In this document: positions 27,649 through 36,982 of the stretch, piece by piece | Position numbering within the stretch: position 1 is the stretch's first letter | Layout of the letters: each line of letters starts with the position of its first letter | Assembly: GCF_018035235.1 (NCBI RefSeq) | Contig: NZ_WPCV01000008.1 | Span: 62,001 to 126,000 of the forward strand | DNA: 64,000 nt | Reading direction: 5' to 3' | Source of the DNA: Citrobacter sp. On2M | GTDB taxonomy: Bacteria > Pseudomonadota > Gammaproteobacteria > Enterobacterales > Enterobacteriaceae | Program-made: the position numbers and the translations under genes | Notes under the pieces: generated by a model | Database searches by the model: none | What the model saw: the letters and a program-made list of their open reading frames with translations, nothing else | Told to the model about the DNA's origin: nothing

Positions 27649-28497
27649 TTACTGGAGGCTGTCGCCCGCGATAAGATCACGCCCTTGACGAATATCGCGC
27701 GGCGACCACTCGAACTCACGGCGAAACAGCGTCGAAAAGTGGTTACTGTCGCCGAAACCGCAGAGATAAGCGATATCTGTCACGCTGTCATCACTGTGAC
27801 GTAGCAGATGCCTGGCTTTAATCAGCCGCAAACGGTTAAGGTAGCGTTGCGGCGTCAACCCTGTTTGTTGTTTAAGCTGACGGTGTAAAGTGCGTAAAGA
27901 GAGCGAAAACTTCTCCGCCAGCGCTTCCCAACACACCTCGTCGGCAAAGTTATCTTCCAGCCATGCCATCAGAAGGTTAAGCCGTGCATCGTTATCAGTC
28001 GCCGTTTCCATCAGACTGGTTTTACGCAGCAGTACCAGCAACTGCATAAACAGAATCTCGCGATTTGCCGCCGTCGGCGTATCCATTCCCTCGCCAAGCG
28101 CTTCCATCTGCCCCACCAGATGACGAACCTGCTGCAATACATTCTGATTTACGCGCCAATGGGAGGGATACTGCCCATTTTGTTCCTGAGGCAAAAGCTG
28201 ATTCAGCCCAGCCAGAAATTGAAACGCCTCCGGGGAACGATACAGAACATTGGTCAGACACAGATTGTCAGTATGTTCGTATAAATGCCTGTCATGATCG
28301 CGAACGAAACACACCGTTCCGCCGCTAATGGTGTAAGGCTGTCCGTTAAACACATGGATCCCCGTACCATGTTCGACCACCACAATTTCATGAAAATCAT
28401 GATGATGCTCGGGAAACGCGGGTTGGGGAAGCCGTGGTTCAATAGCCACTGTCGCTTTACCTGTCGGAAAAAAATCCACGCAATGCAGTACGGTCAT
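27649..28497 (-). CDS. rhaS: Rhamnose activator RhaS (AraC family)
   Basis: A 282-residue AraC-type activator of rhaBAD and rhaT, slightly longer than E. coli RhaS (278). The cupin part reads [20 protein letters not shown]; the DNA-binding domain includes [20 protein letters not shown] and [21 protein letters not shown]. The extra residues are near the C-terminus ([10 protein letters not shown]). It is transcribed away from rhaBAD; the 300-base intergenic region (28498-28797) holds the CRP site at 28673 and the RhaS/RhaR-controlled promoters. Confidence 0.96.
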   Translation of the reverse strand: MTVLHCVDFFPTGKATVAIEPRLPQPAFPEHHHDFHEIVVVEHGTGIHVFNGQPYTISGGTVCFVRDHDRHLYEHTDNLCLTNVLYRSPEAFQFLAGLNQLLPQEQNGQYPSHWRVNQNVLQQVRHLVGQMEALGEGMDTPTAANREILFMQLLVLLRKTSLMETATDNDARLNLLMAWLEDNFADEVCWEALAEKFSLSLRTLHRQLKQQTGLTPQRYLNRLRLIKARHLLRHSDDSVTDIAYLCGFGDSNHFSTLFRREFEWSPRDIRQGRDLIAGDSLQ

Positions 28498-28672
28498 GAC
28501 GGCTCCCCCTGATTAACGAATATGGCTGAATAGTAATTAAGGGTTACTACCCTCACCTTAAATTTTTGACGCCAAAGTGCGTAAACAGAGTTAATTCTTC
28601 AAGAAATGGCGGGAAAGATCGGGAAATGCGGAAGGCGTCACATCCACCCAAATACACACCATTAGCGGAAAC

Positions 28673-28688
28673 TGTGAACAGCATCACG
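28673..28688. promoter_or_regulatory. CRP site in the rhaS-rhaB intergenic region
   Basis: TGTGAACAGCATCACG fits TGTGA-N6-TCACA with one mismatch, and corresponds to the rhaBAD CRP site of E. coli, which reads TGTGAACATCATCACG. The bases downstream (GGTACGCCTTTTCAGG and TTCTTAGACTGAG) resemble the RhaS half-site and -10 region of rhaBAD. No other gene is seen in this 300-base gap. Confidence 0.75.
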
Positions 28689-28797
28689 TTCACCTTTGCC
28701 ACGCTGCCAGCCGATTATTGTGGCTGTCACTAACAAGAAGGTACGCCTTTTCAGGGGTTCTTAGACTGAGTGCAATAAAACTCAGAAGGATCTCGCT

Positions 28798-30267
28798 ATG
28801 ACTTTTCGCCATTGTGTCGCTGTCGATCTGGGCGCATCCAGTGGACGCGTAATGCTGGCGCGTTACGACAGTGACCACCGCACTCTGACGCTGCGTGAAA
28901 TCCATCGCTTCGTTAACTGCCTGCAAAAAACAGAGGGTTTTGACACCTGGGATATCGACAGCCTGGAAAACGACATTCGTCTGGGGCTGAAGAAAGTCTG
29001 CGATGAAGGCATTCTCATTGACAGTATCGGCATCGATACATGGGGCGTGGATTACGTTCTGATTGATAAAAACGGTCAGCGCATCGGCCTGCCAGTTTCC
29101 TATCGCGACAGTCGCACGACCGGCATTATGTCACAGGCGATGGCGCAGCCCGGAAAAGGCGAAATCTACCGTCGCAGCGGCATTCAGTTTCTGCCCTTTA
29201 ACACCTTGTATCAACTGCGTGCGCTGGTCGAACAGCAGCCGGAACTGCTCCCGCAGATAGCACATGCTCTGCTAATCCCCGACTACTTCAGCTTCCGCCT
29301 GACCGGCAAAATGAACTGGGAATACACCAACGCCACCACCACCCAGTTAGTCAATATCAACACCGACGACTGGGATGACACGCTGCTGGCATGGACCGGG
29401 GCAGACAAAGCCTGGTTTGGGCGTCCAACACACCCGGGGAACATAATTGGCCACTGGATTTGCCCGCAGAAAAACCAAATTCCGGTCGTAGCCGTCGCCA
29501 GTCACGACACTGCCAGCGCGGTCATCGCATCGCCGCTGGCCGATGAAAATAGTGCGTATCTCTCATCCGGTACCTGGTCGCTGATGGGCTTCGAGAGCAG
29601 AACACCGTATACCAACGATGCGGCGTTGGCGGCGAACATTACCAACGAAGGGGGCGCGGAAGGGCGCTACCGCGTACTGAAAAATATCATGGGACTGTGG
29701 TTGCTCCAGCGCGTTTTAAAAGAGCGTCAGATTACAGACCTGCCAGCACTTATCGCCCAAACGCAAGCGCTGCCGGCCTGTCAGTTCCTGATAAACCCAA
29801 ACGACGATCGCTTTATCAATCCCGACGATATGAGCGCGGAAATTCAGGCGGCCTGTCGTGAATCAGGTCAGCCCGTTCCCCAACAAAATGCCGAACTGGC
29901 ACGCTGTATCTTCGACAGCCTGGCATTGCTGTACGCCGACATCCTGCAAGAACTTGCAACGCTGCGTGGCGCAGCATTTAGCCAACTGCACATCGTGGGT
30001 GGCGGCTGTCAGAACGCCTTGCTGAACCAGCTGTGCGCGGATGCCTGCGGTATACGCGTGATGTCCGGGCCAATTGAGGCCTCCACGCTCGGCAATATTG
30101 GCATCCAGTTGATGACGCTGGACGAGCTTAACAACGTCGATGATTTCCGTCAGGTGGTGCGCGCCAACTACGACCTGACCACCTTCATTCCCAATCCTGA
30201 AAGTGAAATTGCCCGCTACCAGGCGCAGTTTCAATCACTACGACAGACAAAGGAGCTTTGCGCATGA
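28798..30267 (+). CDS. rhaB: L-rhamnulokinase
   Basis: A 489-residue FGGY-family kinase that converts L-rhamnulose to its 1-phosphate. The N-terminal phosphate loop is [18 protein letters not shown]; also present are [11 protein letters not shown] with the catalytic Asp, [11 protein letters not shown] and [19 protein letters not shown] in the second domain. Length and motifs match E. coli. The stop overlaps the rhaA start (ATGA at 30264-30267), indicating coupling. Good ribosome-binding site (AGAAGGATC). Confidence 0.97.
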   Translation: MTFRHCVAVDLGASSGRVMLARYDSDHRTLTLREIHRFVNCLQKTEGFDTWDIDSLENDIRLGLKKVCDEGILIDSIGIDTWGVDYVLIDKNGQRIGLPVSYRDSRTTGIMSQAMAQPGKGEIYRRSGIQFLPFNTLYQLRALVEQQPELLPQIAHALLIPDYFSFRLTGKMNWEYTNATTTQLVNINTDDWDDTLLAWTGADKAWFGRPTHPGNIIGHWICPQKNQIPVVAVASHDTASAVIASPLADENSAYLSSGTWSLMGFESRTPYTNDAALAANITNEGGAEGRYRVLKNIMGLWLLQRVLKERQITDLPALIAQTQALPACQFLINPNDDRFINPDDMSAEIQAACRESGQPVPQQNAELARCIFDSLALLYADILQELATLRGAAFSQLHIVGGGCQNALLNQLCADACGIRVMSGPIEASTLGNIGIQLMTLDELNNVDDFRQVVRANYDLTTFIPNPESEIARYQAQFQSLRQTKELCA

Positions 30268-31523
30268 CCACTCAACTTGAACAAGCCTGGGAACTGGCAA
30301 AACTGCGTTTCGCCGCGGTAGGCATTGATGTCGAGGCGGCCTTGCGCCAACTCGATCGTCTGCCGGTCTCCATGCACTGCTGGCAGGGCGATGATGTCGC
30401 CGGTTTCGAAAATCCGGAAGGTTCGCTCACTGGAGGTATTCAGGCTACCGGTAACTATCCGGGCAAAGCACGCAACGCCACCGAACTGCGGGCCGATCTG
30501 GAGCAGGCGCTGAGCCTGATCCCGGGTCCAAAACGTCTGAATTTGCATGCGATCTATCTGGAGTCTGAAACGCCAGTCGCCCGCGACAAAATCAAACCTG
30601 AACACTTTAAAAACTGGGTTGAGTGGGCGAAAACGAACCAGTTAGGGCTTGATTTCAACCCGTCCTGCTTCTCGCACCCGCTGAGTGCAGACGGCTTCAC
30701 GCTGGCTCACGCCGATGAAACCATTCGCCAGTTCTGGATTGACCACTGCAAAGCCAGCCGCCGCGTCTCGGCGTATTTTGGCGAGCAGTTGGGTACGCCG
30801 TCGGTGATGAACATCTGGATCCCGGACGGCATGAAAGACATCACCGTTGACCGTTTAGCACCACGCCAACGCCTGCTGGAAGCCCTGGACGAAGTGATCA
30901 GCGAGAAACTCGACCCGGCGCACCACATCGACGCCGTCGAGAGCAAACTGTTTGGTATTGGCGCAGAAAGCTATACCGTCGGTTCCAACGAGTTCTACAT
31001 GGGTTACGCCACCAGCCGCCAGACCGCGCTGTGTCTGGATGCAGGTCACTTCCACCCAACAGAAGTGATCTCCGACAAAATCTCCGCCGCCATGCTGTAC
31101 GTGCCGCGCCTGCTGCTGCACGTCAGCCGTCCGGTGCGTTGGGACAGCGATCACGTGGTGCTGCTGGATGATGAAACGCAGGCGATTGCCAGCGAGATCG
31201 TGCGCCACAACCTTTTTGACCGCGTACACATCGGCCTCGACTTCTTCGACGCCTCCATTAACCGCATCGCCGCGTGGGTGATCGGCACCCGCAATATGAA
31301 AAAAGCCCTGCTGCGCGCGCTGTTAGAACCGACCGAGCAATTGCGTCAGCTCGAAGCCAGCGGCGACTACACCGCACGTCTGGCCCTGCTGGAAGAGCAA
31401 AAGTCGCTGCCGTGGCAGGCCGTCTGGGAGATGTATTGCCAGCGTCACGACACACCAGCGGGCAGCCAGTGGCTGGACAGCGTTCGCGCTTATGAAAAAG
31501 AGATTTTGAGTAAACGTAGCTAA
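30264..31523 (+). CDS. rhaA: L-rhamnose isomerase
   Basis: A 419-residue TIM-barrel isomerase converting L-rhamnose to L-rhamnulose with Mn/Zn. Starts at [20 protein letters not shown], overlapping the rhaB stop; an ATG two codons upstream within rhaB is not used by homologues. Metal-site motifs include [16 protein letters not shown] with Glu, [16 protein letters not shown] with Asp and His, and [15 protein letters not shown]. It is nearly identical to E. coli RhaA. A REP element lies in the gap to rhaD. Confidence 0.97.
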   Translation: MTTQLEQAWELAKLRFAAVGIDVEAALRQLDRLPVSMHCWQGDDVAGFENPEGSLTGGIQATGNYPGKARNATELRADLEQALSLIPGPKRLNLHAIYLESETPVARDKIKPEHFKNWVEWAKTNQLGLDFNPSCFSHPLSADGFTLAHADETIRQFWIDHCKASRRVSAYFGEQLGTPSVMNIWIPDGMKDITVDRLAPRQRLLEALDEVISEKLDPAHHIDAVESKLFGIGAESYTVGSNEFYMGYATSRQTALCLDAGHFHPTEVISDKISAAMLYVPRLLLHVSRPVRWDSDHVVLLDDETQAIASEIVRHNLFDRVHIGLDFFDASINRIAAWVIGTRNMKKALLRALLEPTEQLRQLEASGDYTARLALLEEQKSLPWQAVWEMYCQRHDTPAGSQWLDSVRAYEKEILSKRS

Positions 31524-31530
31524 CCCTTTT

Positions 31531-31560
31531 TGCCGGATGGCGGCTTCGCTTTATCCGGCA
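31531..31560. repeat. REP element between rhaA and rhaD
   Basis: TGCCGGATGGCGGC, a short loop, then TATCCGGCA: a single REP unit with inverted-repeat arms. Such elements inside operons protect upstream mRNA and can lower downstream expression. Confidence 0.8.
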
Positions 31561-31582
31561 TTGAATAAGACAGGTATAAAAT

Positions 31583-32407
31583 ATGCAAAACATTACCACT
31601 TCCTGGTTCGTCCAGGGGATGATTAAAGCCACTTCCGATGCCTGGCTGAAAGGCTGGGACGAACGCAACGGCGGCAACCTGACACTGCGCCTGGATGAGG
31701 CAGATATTGCGCCATTTAGCGCCGATTTCCACGAAAAACCGCGTTATATCGCACTGAGTCAGCCGATGCCGCTGCTGGCGAACACACCATTTATCGTCAC
31801 CGGTTCGGGGAAATTTTTCCGCAACGTCCAGCTCGATCCGGCCGCCAATTTGGGCGTGGTGAAAATCGACAGCGATGGCGCGGGTTACCACATTCTGTGG
31901 GGTCTGACCCACGAAGCCGTGCCGACCTCCGAACTGCCCGCGCACTTCCTTTCCCATTGCGAACGTATTAAAGCTACCAATGGTAAAGACCGCGTGATCA
32001 TGCACTGCCATGCCACCAACCTGATCGCCCTGACCTACGTACTGGAAAACAACACCGCGCTAATGACCCGCAAACTGTGGGAAGGCAGCACCGAGTGTCT
32101 GGTGGTGTTCCCGGACGGCGTCGGCATTCTGCCGTGGATGGTGCCGGGTACAGATGAAATCGGTCAGGCCACCGCTGAAGAAATGCAGAAACATTCGCTG
32201 GTGCTGTGGCCATTCCACGGCGTGTTCGGCAGTGGATCCACCCTCGACGAAGCGTTCGGTTTGATCGATACCGCAGAGAAGTCCGCTGAAGTTTTAGTCA
32301 AAATCTATTCGATGGGCGGTATGAAGCAGACCATAACGCGTGAAGAGCTAATCGCACTTGGCAAACGCTTCGGCGTGACGCCGCTGGCAAGCGCACTGGC
32401 ATTGTAA
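31583..32407 (+). CDS. rhaD: L-rhamnulose-1-phosphate aldolase
   Basis: A 274-residue class II zinc aldolase that splits rhamnulose 1-phosphate to dihydroxyacetone phosphate and L-lactaldehyde. Motifs seen: [12 protein letters not shown] (phosphate site), [18 protein letters not shown] at the N-terminus, the zinc-binding [14 protein letters not shown], and [19 protein letters not shown] with the third His. The next gene probably reduces the lactaldehyde product. Confidence 0.97.
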   Translation: MQNITTSWFVQGMIKATSDAWLKGWDERNGGNLTLRLDEADIAPFSADFHEKPRYIALSQPMPLLANTPFIVTGSGKFFRNVQLDPAANLGVVKIDSDGAGYHILWGLTHEAVPTSELPAHFLSHCERIKATNGKDRVIMHCHATNLIALTYVLENNTALMTRKLWEGSTECLVVFPDGVGILPWMVPGTDEIGQATAEEMQKHSLVLWPFHGVFGSGSTLDEAFGLIDTAEKSAEVLVKIYSMGGMKQTITREELIALGKRFGVTPLASALAL

Positions 32408-32418
32408 GGAGAATAGTG

Positions 32419-33567
32419 ATGAGCTTTATGTTGGCACTGCCAAAAATTAGCCTGCATGGCGCAGGCGCAATTGCCGATATGGTGAACCTCGTGGCGAATA
32501 AGCAATGGGGTAAAGCGCTGGTCGTCACTGATGGTCAACTGGTAAAGCTGGGCCTGTTGGATAGCCTGTTTGCCGCGCTGGATGAACATCAGATGTCTTA
32601 TCACCTGTTTGATGAGGTGTTTCCAAACCCGACGGAAGCGCTGGTGCAGAAAGGCTTTGCGGCATACCAAGGCGCAGAGTGTGATTACATCATCGCTTTC
32701 GGTGGCGGTAGCCCGATCGATACCGCCAAAGCGGTGAAGATCCTGACCGCCAACCCCGGTCCGTCTACCGCCTATTCCGGCGTGGGCAAGGTAAAAAATG
32801 CTGGCGTACCGCTGGTCGCCATCAATACCACCGCCGGAACAGCAGCAGAGATGACCAGCAACGCGGTTATTATCGACTCAGCTCGCAAGGTTAAAGAGGT
32901 GATCATCGACCCGAATATCATCCCGGATATCGCCGTGGATGACGCCAGCGTCATGCTGGACATCCCGGCTTCCGTCACCGCCGCAACTGGCATGGACGCC
33001 CTGACCCATGCGGTAGAAGCCTATGTTTCCGTTGGCGCGCATCCGCTCACCGACGCCAACGCGCTGGAAGCGATTCGCCTGATCAACCTGTGGCTACCGA
33101 AAGCGGTCGACGAGGGTCATAACCTTGAAGCCCGTGAACAAATGGCGTTTGGTCAGTATCTGGCGGGGATGGCATTCAATAGCGCTGGCCTGGGTCTGGT
33201 GCATGCGCTGGCACATCAGCCGGGCGCGACCCATAATCTGCCGCACGGCGTCTGCAACGCCATCCTGCTGCCGGTAATCGAAAACTTTAACCGCCCGAAC
33301 GCCGTGGCGCGCTTTGCCCGCGTGGCGCAGGCGATGGGCGTTGATACGCGCGGTATCAGCGATGAAGCGGCAAGCATGGAGGCTATTAATGCGATTCGTG
33401 CCCTGAGCAAACGCGTTGGCATTCCGGCAGGCTTTAGTTCGCTTGGCGTGACGAGAGAAGATATTGAAGGCTGGCTGGATAAAGCGTTGGCCGATCCGTG
33501 TGCGCCGTGCAACCCGCGCACTGCCAGCCGCGACGAGGTTCGCGAGCTGTATCTGGAGGCGTTATGA
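32419..33567 (+). CDS. Iron-type alcohol dehydrogenase, probable lactaldehyde reductase (FucO-like)
   Basis: A 382-residue group III (iron-activated) NAD-dependent alcohol dehydrogenase. It has the NAD motif [40 protein letters not shown] and the metal ligands in [23 protein letters not shown]. It resembles FucO, the L-lactaldehyde reductase of fucose catabolism. The start is taken at the ATG 32419 ([14 protein letters not shown]), one codon after an in-frame GTG, with AAGGAGAAT upstream. It lies 11 bases after rhaD and overlaps rhaM by ATGA, so it is an operon member. K-12 lacks it here and uses FucO encoded elsewhere. Confidence 0.88.
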   Translation: MSFMLALPKISLHGAGAIADMVNLVANKQWGKALVVTDGQLVKLGLLDSLFAALDEHQMSYHLFDEVFPNPTEALVQKGFAAYQGAECDYIIAFGGGSPIDTAKAVKILTANPGPSTAYSGVGKVKNAGVPLVAINTTAGTAAEMTSNAVIIDSARKVKEVIIDPNIIPDIAVDDASVMLDIPASVTAATGMDALTHAVEAYVSVGAHPLTDANALEAIRLINLWLPKAVDEGHNLEAREQMAFGQYLAGMAFNSAGLGLVHALAHQPGATHNLPHGVCNAILLPVIENFNRPNAVARFARVAQAMGVDTRGISDEAASMEAINAIRALSKRVGIPAGFSSLGVTREDIEGWLDKALADPCAPCNPRTASRDEVRELYLEAL

Positions 33568-33878
33568 TCCGCAAGGCCTTTGTGATGCAGGTGAATACCG
33601 ACGCACATGTTGAATATCAACGTCGGCACAATCCCATCTGGCCAGAACTGGAAGCGGTGCTGAAAGCACACGGCGCCCATCACTACGCGATTTATCTCGA
33701 CGAAGAGCGCAATCTGCTGTTCGCCACCGTTGAGATTGAGTCCGAAGAGCGCTGGAATGCCGTCGCCAGCACCGACGTGTGCCAGCGTTGGTGGCAGCAT
33801 ATGCGCGACGTAATGCCGGCCAACCCGGACAACAGCCCGATCAGCGCAGAGTTAAAAGAAGTATTTTATTTACAGTAG
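33564..33878 (+). CDS. rhaM: L-rhamnose mutarotase
   Basis: A 104-residue protein interconverting the alpha and beta anomers of L-rhamnose, so that the isomerase gets the right form. Start at [15 protein letters not shown], overlapping the previous stop; a longer in-frame reading to 33498 lies inside the dehydrogenase gene and is rejected. Catalytic-site segments [20 protein letters not shown] and [15 protein letters not shown] are conserved. Last gene of the rha operon, followed by a REP element. Confidence 0.96.
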   Translation: MIRKAFVMQVNTDAHVEYQRRHNPIWPELEAVLKAHGAHHYAIYLDEERNLLFATVEIESEERWNAVASTDVCQRWWQHMRDVMPANPDNSPISAELKEVFYLQ

Positions 33879-33880
33879 TC

Positions 33881-33920
33881 TTGTAGGCCGGATAAGGCGC
33901 TAACGCGCCGCATCCGGCAC
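33881..33920. repeat. REP element after rhaM
   Basis: TTGTAGGCCGGATAAGGCGC, then GCGCCGCATCCGGCAC: the common enterobacterial REP form, between the convergent rhaM and XRE-cupin genes. Confidence 0.8.
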
Positions 33921-33935
33921 AACTCAACATAACAG

Positions 33936-34484
33936 TTAGTTCTGCTCAGAAACCAGAATCGCTTGGGTGTCAGGCTCCAGCGCTTTAAATATATGCGCCT
34001 GGTCCGCGGGGTAACAAATATAGTCACCCTCGCCTAGCTCCTCCGGCGATTCCGTTAATCCCACCATCGCCTTACCCTGCGTCACGATGATATGTTCAAC
34101 CGATCCCGGTGGATGTGGTTCTGAAATTCGATCCGCGCCCGGTTGCGTCAGCAGCAGATAGATATCCCGCCGCGCGCCCGGTGGGCAGGCCGCCAGTAAA
34201 ATGGCCTGATAATGAGCCTGCTCAGCCACGACTTTTGTCCCTTCACCACGGCGAATCACCTGCGTTTTTTGCTCCTGCGGTTCCAGCAGGCGCGCAAAGG
34301 GAATATCCAATGCTACACACAGCGACCACAGCGTTTCCAGGCTAGGATTTCCATTGCCCGCTTCCAATTGCGAGAGTGTCGATTTTGCAATTCCTGCACG
34401 ACGGGCAATCTCCGCCAGCGATAAACCGGTGCGCTGACGTTCACGCACAAGACTTTTCGCGATCATACTGATGGGTTGGGTCAT
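33936..34484 (-). CDS. XRE-cupin transcriptional regulator
   Basis: A 182-residue regulator. The N-terminal Cro/CI-type HTH (LVRERQRTGLSLAEIARRAG, then IAKSTLSQLEAGNGNPS) is followed by a C-terminal cupin domain (PHPPGSVEHIIVTQGKAMVG, EGDYICYPADQAHIF) that binds a small effector. It diverges from the azlC-azlD pair across a 101-base region with a TCGAAC/GTTCGA inverted repeat, so it probably controls that exporter. It resembles SutR-type regulators, but I cannot name it. Confidence 0.85.
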   Translation of the reverse strand: MTQPISMIAKSLVRERQRTGLSLAEIARRAGIAKSTLSQLEAGNGNPSLETLWSLCVALDIPFARLLEPQEQKTQVIRRGEGTKVVAEQAHYQAILLAACPPGARRDIYLLLTQPGADRISEPHPPGSVEHIIVTQGKAMVGLTESPEELGEGDYICYPADQAHIFKALEPDTQAILVSEQN

Positions 34485-34506
34485 TCACGACTCCGCGTTC
34501 TTTATA

Positions 34507-34523
34507 TCGAACAAATCGTTCGA
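34507..34523. promoter_or_regulatory. Inverted-repeat operator between the XRE-cupin gene and azlC
   Basis: TCGAACAAATCGTTCGA has perfect six-base arms. The eight-mer TCGTTCGA recurs at 34563-34570, on the other side of a rightward TATAAT (34551-34556). Two sites flanking the azlC -10 element suggest repression by the divergent regulator. Confidence 0.6.
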
Positions 34524-34585
34524 CTTGTAAATCAAACTTGTTGCGTTCATTATAATGAAAACTCGTTCGATACGGCTAAAACGGT

Positions 34586-35245
34586 ATGAAACATTATTTT
34601 TCCAGTCTCAAAGGCGACACGATAAAAGCAATATTTTTAGTCTGTCTGGCCGTCGGGGTTGTGGGCATGTCTTACGGCTCGCTGGCGATGGCTTATGGCT
34701 TCCCGCTGTGGGTACCGTTTGTGCTCTCTGTTACGGTGCTGGCGGGCGCGTCCGAGTTTATGTTTATCGGTATCGTCGCCAGCGGCGGTAATCCACTGGC
34801 GGCTGCGGCTGCCGGTTTACTGGTTAACGCCCGGCACGTGCCGTTCGGCGTTACGGTGCGCGATCTGGTAGGGAAACGTGCCGCCAGCTACCTCGGCTGC
34901 CATATCATGAACGACGAAAGCGTGGTGTTTGGCCTGTCGCAAAAAACGCCAGAACAGCGTAAAGCCGCCTACTGGCTGTGCGGTCTGGGCGTCGCGGTTT
35001 TCTGGCCTGTTGGCACGCTGGTCGGCGCGGTCGTCGGCAGGCTTCTGCCCGCTCCGGAAACTATCGGTCTGGATGCCGTCTTCCCTGCCATTCTGCTGGC
35101 GCTAGTCGTCCCGGCATTTAAAAACCGTACGACGCTTATCCGCGCCTGCAGCGGTGCCACGCTGTCTCTCGCCGCCGTCCCTTTTGCACCGGTGGGTTTG
35201 CCGGTACTGCTTTCGCTGTTTGGCTTACTGACGAGGAAAAAATGA
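34586..35245 (+). CDS. AzlC-family branched-chain amino-acid exporter, large subunit
   Basis: A 219-residue inner-membrane protein of the AzlC/YgaZ family. Recognisable elements: GMSYGSLAMAYGFPLW (first transmembrane region), GASEFMFIGIVASGG and NARHVPFGVTVRDL, the family's conserved motif, and a DESVVFGLSQ loop. AzlC proteins pair with a small AzlD subunit to export leucine, valine or analogues; the adjacent azlD overlaps by ATGA. This is not the K-12 YgaZ orthologue, which is encoded elsewhere and is less similar. Substrate specificity is unknown. Confidence 0.87.
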   Translation: MKHYFSSLKGDTIKAIFLVCLAVGVVGMSYGSLAMAYGFPLWVPFVLSVTVLAGASEFMFIGIVASGGNPLAAAAAGLLVNARHVPFGVTVRDLVGKRAASYLGCHIMNDESVVFGLSQKTPEQRKAAYWLCGLGVAVFWPVGTLVGAVVGRLLPAPETIGLDAVFPAILLALVVPAFKNRTTLIRACSGATLSLAAVPFAPVGLPVLLSLFGLLTRKK

Positions 35246-35568
35246 TGGGCAATATGACGCTGTTTATCGTCGGTATCGCCGTGTTATCTCTGGGAACCTA
35301 TTTAATGCGTTTAGGGGGAACTAAGCTGGGGAGCCGTTTAGCACTCTCAGAACGCTCGCAGGCGCTGCTTTCCGACGCTGCCACCGTATTACTGTTTTCC
35401 GTTGCGCTGGCGACCACCTTTTACGAAGGCGAACACTTTGCTGGCATGGCTCGCGTGCTGGGCGTGGCTTTTGCGGTGTTTCTCGCCTGGCGTAAGCTGC
35501 CGCTGATTGTAGTGATCGTTGCCGCCGCAGTGGTGACCGCGTTGTTAAGAATGGCAGGTATACATTAA
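35242..35568 (+). CDS. AzlD-family branched-chain amino-acid exporter, small subunit
   Basis: A 108-residue membrane protein with about four hydrophobic segments and the AzlD signature (LGTYLMRLGGTKLGSRL near the N-terminus, FLAWRKLPLIVVIVAAAVVT near the C-terminus). It overlaps azlC by four bases and is expected to form the exporter with it. A second in-frame ATG is one codon downstream. A terminator hairpin begins right at its end. Confidence 0.85.
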   Translation: MMGNMTLFIVGIAVLSLGTYLMRLGGTKLGSRLALSERSQALLSDAATVLLFSVALATTFYEGEHFAGMARVLGVAFAVFLAWRKLPLIVVIVAAAVVTALLRMAGIH

Positions 35569-35592
35569 AAAAGCGCCTCCAGGGCGCTCTTT
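35566..35592. terminator. Bidirectional terminator between azlD and the YhcN-like gene
   Basis: AAAAAAGCGCC, TCCA, GGGCGCTCTTT. Read leftward it ends in six T residues, a strong terminator for the 35611-35823 gene; read rightward it ends in TCTTT for azlD. Confidence 0.8.
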
Positions 35593-35610
35593 CGACAATA
35601 CAAAGATCTC

Positions 35611-35823
35611 TTATTTCAGCAATTCTGCGGTCATATGCACGCGGTTACCGGTGTATGCCTGAGTGATTTTGTAATCGCTGGCACCTGCACGTTCAGCCTG
35701 AGCGGCAATTTTTGCTTCAGCGCTTTCCAGCGTAGAACCGGTCGCGGTAACTGTCTGAGCAGCGAAAGAACCGAAAGAAGTAGCCAGAGCGATAACTGCG
35801 ACAAAAGTTTTGATGCTTTTCAT
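35611..35823 (-). CDS. Small periplasmic DUF1471 (YhcN/BhsA-type) protein
   Basis: A 70-residue protein with a signal peptide (MKSIKTFVAVIALATSFGSFA, cleavage near residue 21) and one DUF1471 domain (AQTVTATGSTLESAEAKIAA, then DYKITQAYTGNRVHMTAELL). Members such as BhsA, McbA and YhcN are stress-induced periplasmic proteins linked to acid, peroxide and biofilm phenotypes. It stands alone with its own terminator. The exact paralogue is not clear. Confidence 0.85.
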   Translation of the reverse strand: MKSIKTFVAVIALATSFGSFAAQTVTATGSTLESAEAKIAAQAERAGASDYKITQAYTGNRVHMTAELLK

Positions 35824-35951
35824 GATATAAACCCTTTAACTTAGTTGTTTGAGTAAGGCACCGTGCCTTGATGTGATGAATAATAGCCCTCACATCACAC
35901 AACTAAAAGCGGAAGGATTTGCCAGTCTTATTCAAATTAATTGAACACCTG

Positions 35952-36788
35952 TTATTCTGTTACCAGACGCTCGGGATGGGTATAAATCGTTGCCCTGCCC
36001 GGTTTACAAAAGCCCACCAGCGTCAGGTTACAGCGTTCGGCAACCTCTACCGCCAGCGTTGTCGCGGCAGACACAGCAAACAGAATCTCCACGCCGCACA
36101 TCGCCGACTTCTGCACCATCTCGTAGCTGGCGCGACTGGAGACTAATACCGCGCCCGGTCGCCAGGCTTCCCCTTCGATAGCACGTCGTCCCAGCAGTTT
36201 ATCCAGCGCAACATGGCGCCCAACATCTTCATGTCCGCCCGCCAGATAACCTGACGGCTGTACCCAGGCAGCCGCGTGCGTGCAACCTGTCAGTTGCCCA
36301 ACAGGCTGGAAATCAGGGAGATGCCTTAAAGCGTTATCGAGATGTGCCAGATCGAATGTCTGGGTAAACGGCAGAGGCTGGACCGGCTTGCCAATGTCAT
36401 TGAGTTGTTCAACGCCGCAAACGCCACAACCGGTACGACCGGCCAGCGCACGACGTCGCTCCTTCAACCCCATAAAACGACGGCTGGACAGCTCAACCTG
36501 CACTTCTAATCCGTTACAAGAAGGAACCACTTCCATCCCGTAGATATCCTGTGGGCGCTCAATAATGCCTTCAGAAAGTGAAAAGCCCATCGCAAAGTGC
36601 TCAAGATCTTTCGGTGATGCCATCATCACCACGTGCGAAATCCCATTATAAACCAGCGCAACCGGTACTTCTTCAGCGACGACATCCAGCTGAGAATGTA
36701 GCAAATCCTCGCGTTTCCAGAGGGTCAGTTGGCGCGATCCTGTCAAACTCATCACATTTTTGATGTTTTCTTGAATAATCTTATTCAC
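35952..36788 (-). CDS. fdhD: Formate dehydrogenase sulfurtransferase FdhD
   Basis: A 278-residue cytoplasmic protein that transfers sulfur from IscS to the molybdenum cofactor, a step needed for formate dehydrogenase activity. The essential Cys pair is in [14 protein letters not shown] (about residue 121), and [19 protein letters not shown] is the cofactor-binding region. The N-terminus is less conserved than the rest. It diverges from fdoG across a 194-base gap that contains no other gene. Confidence 0.96.
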   Translation of the reverse strand: MNKIIQENIKNVMSLTGSRQLTLWKREDLLHSQLDVVAEEVPVALVYNGISHVVMMASPKDLEHFAMGFSLSEGIIERPQDIYGMEVVPSCNGLEVQVELSSRRFMGLKERRRALAGRTGCGVCGVEQLNDIGKPVQPLPFTQTFDLAHLDNALRHLPDFQPVGQLTGCTHAAAWVQPSGYLAGGHEDVGRHVALDKLLGRRAIEGEAWRPGAVLVSSRASYEMVQKSAMCGVEILFAVSAATTLAVEVAERCNLTLVGFCKPGRATIYTHPERLVTE

Positions 36789-36982
36789 TTTCTTTTAACC
36801 ATATTGGAACACGCATACCAACATTGTGGTATTCTTTACAAACCCCTCCTGGAGGGAGGGAAATTCACCCAATTCTGGACCTTTGCGGTCCCGTCCGCAA
36901 AGAAAAATAACAACCACTTCCCTCACGCTCGAGTAACGGAAAAGTGAAGGGAACGTGACAATGTCGAAACAAGGAGCAAACC

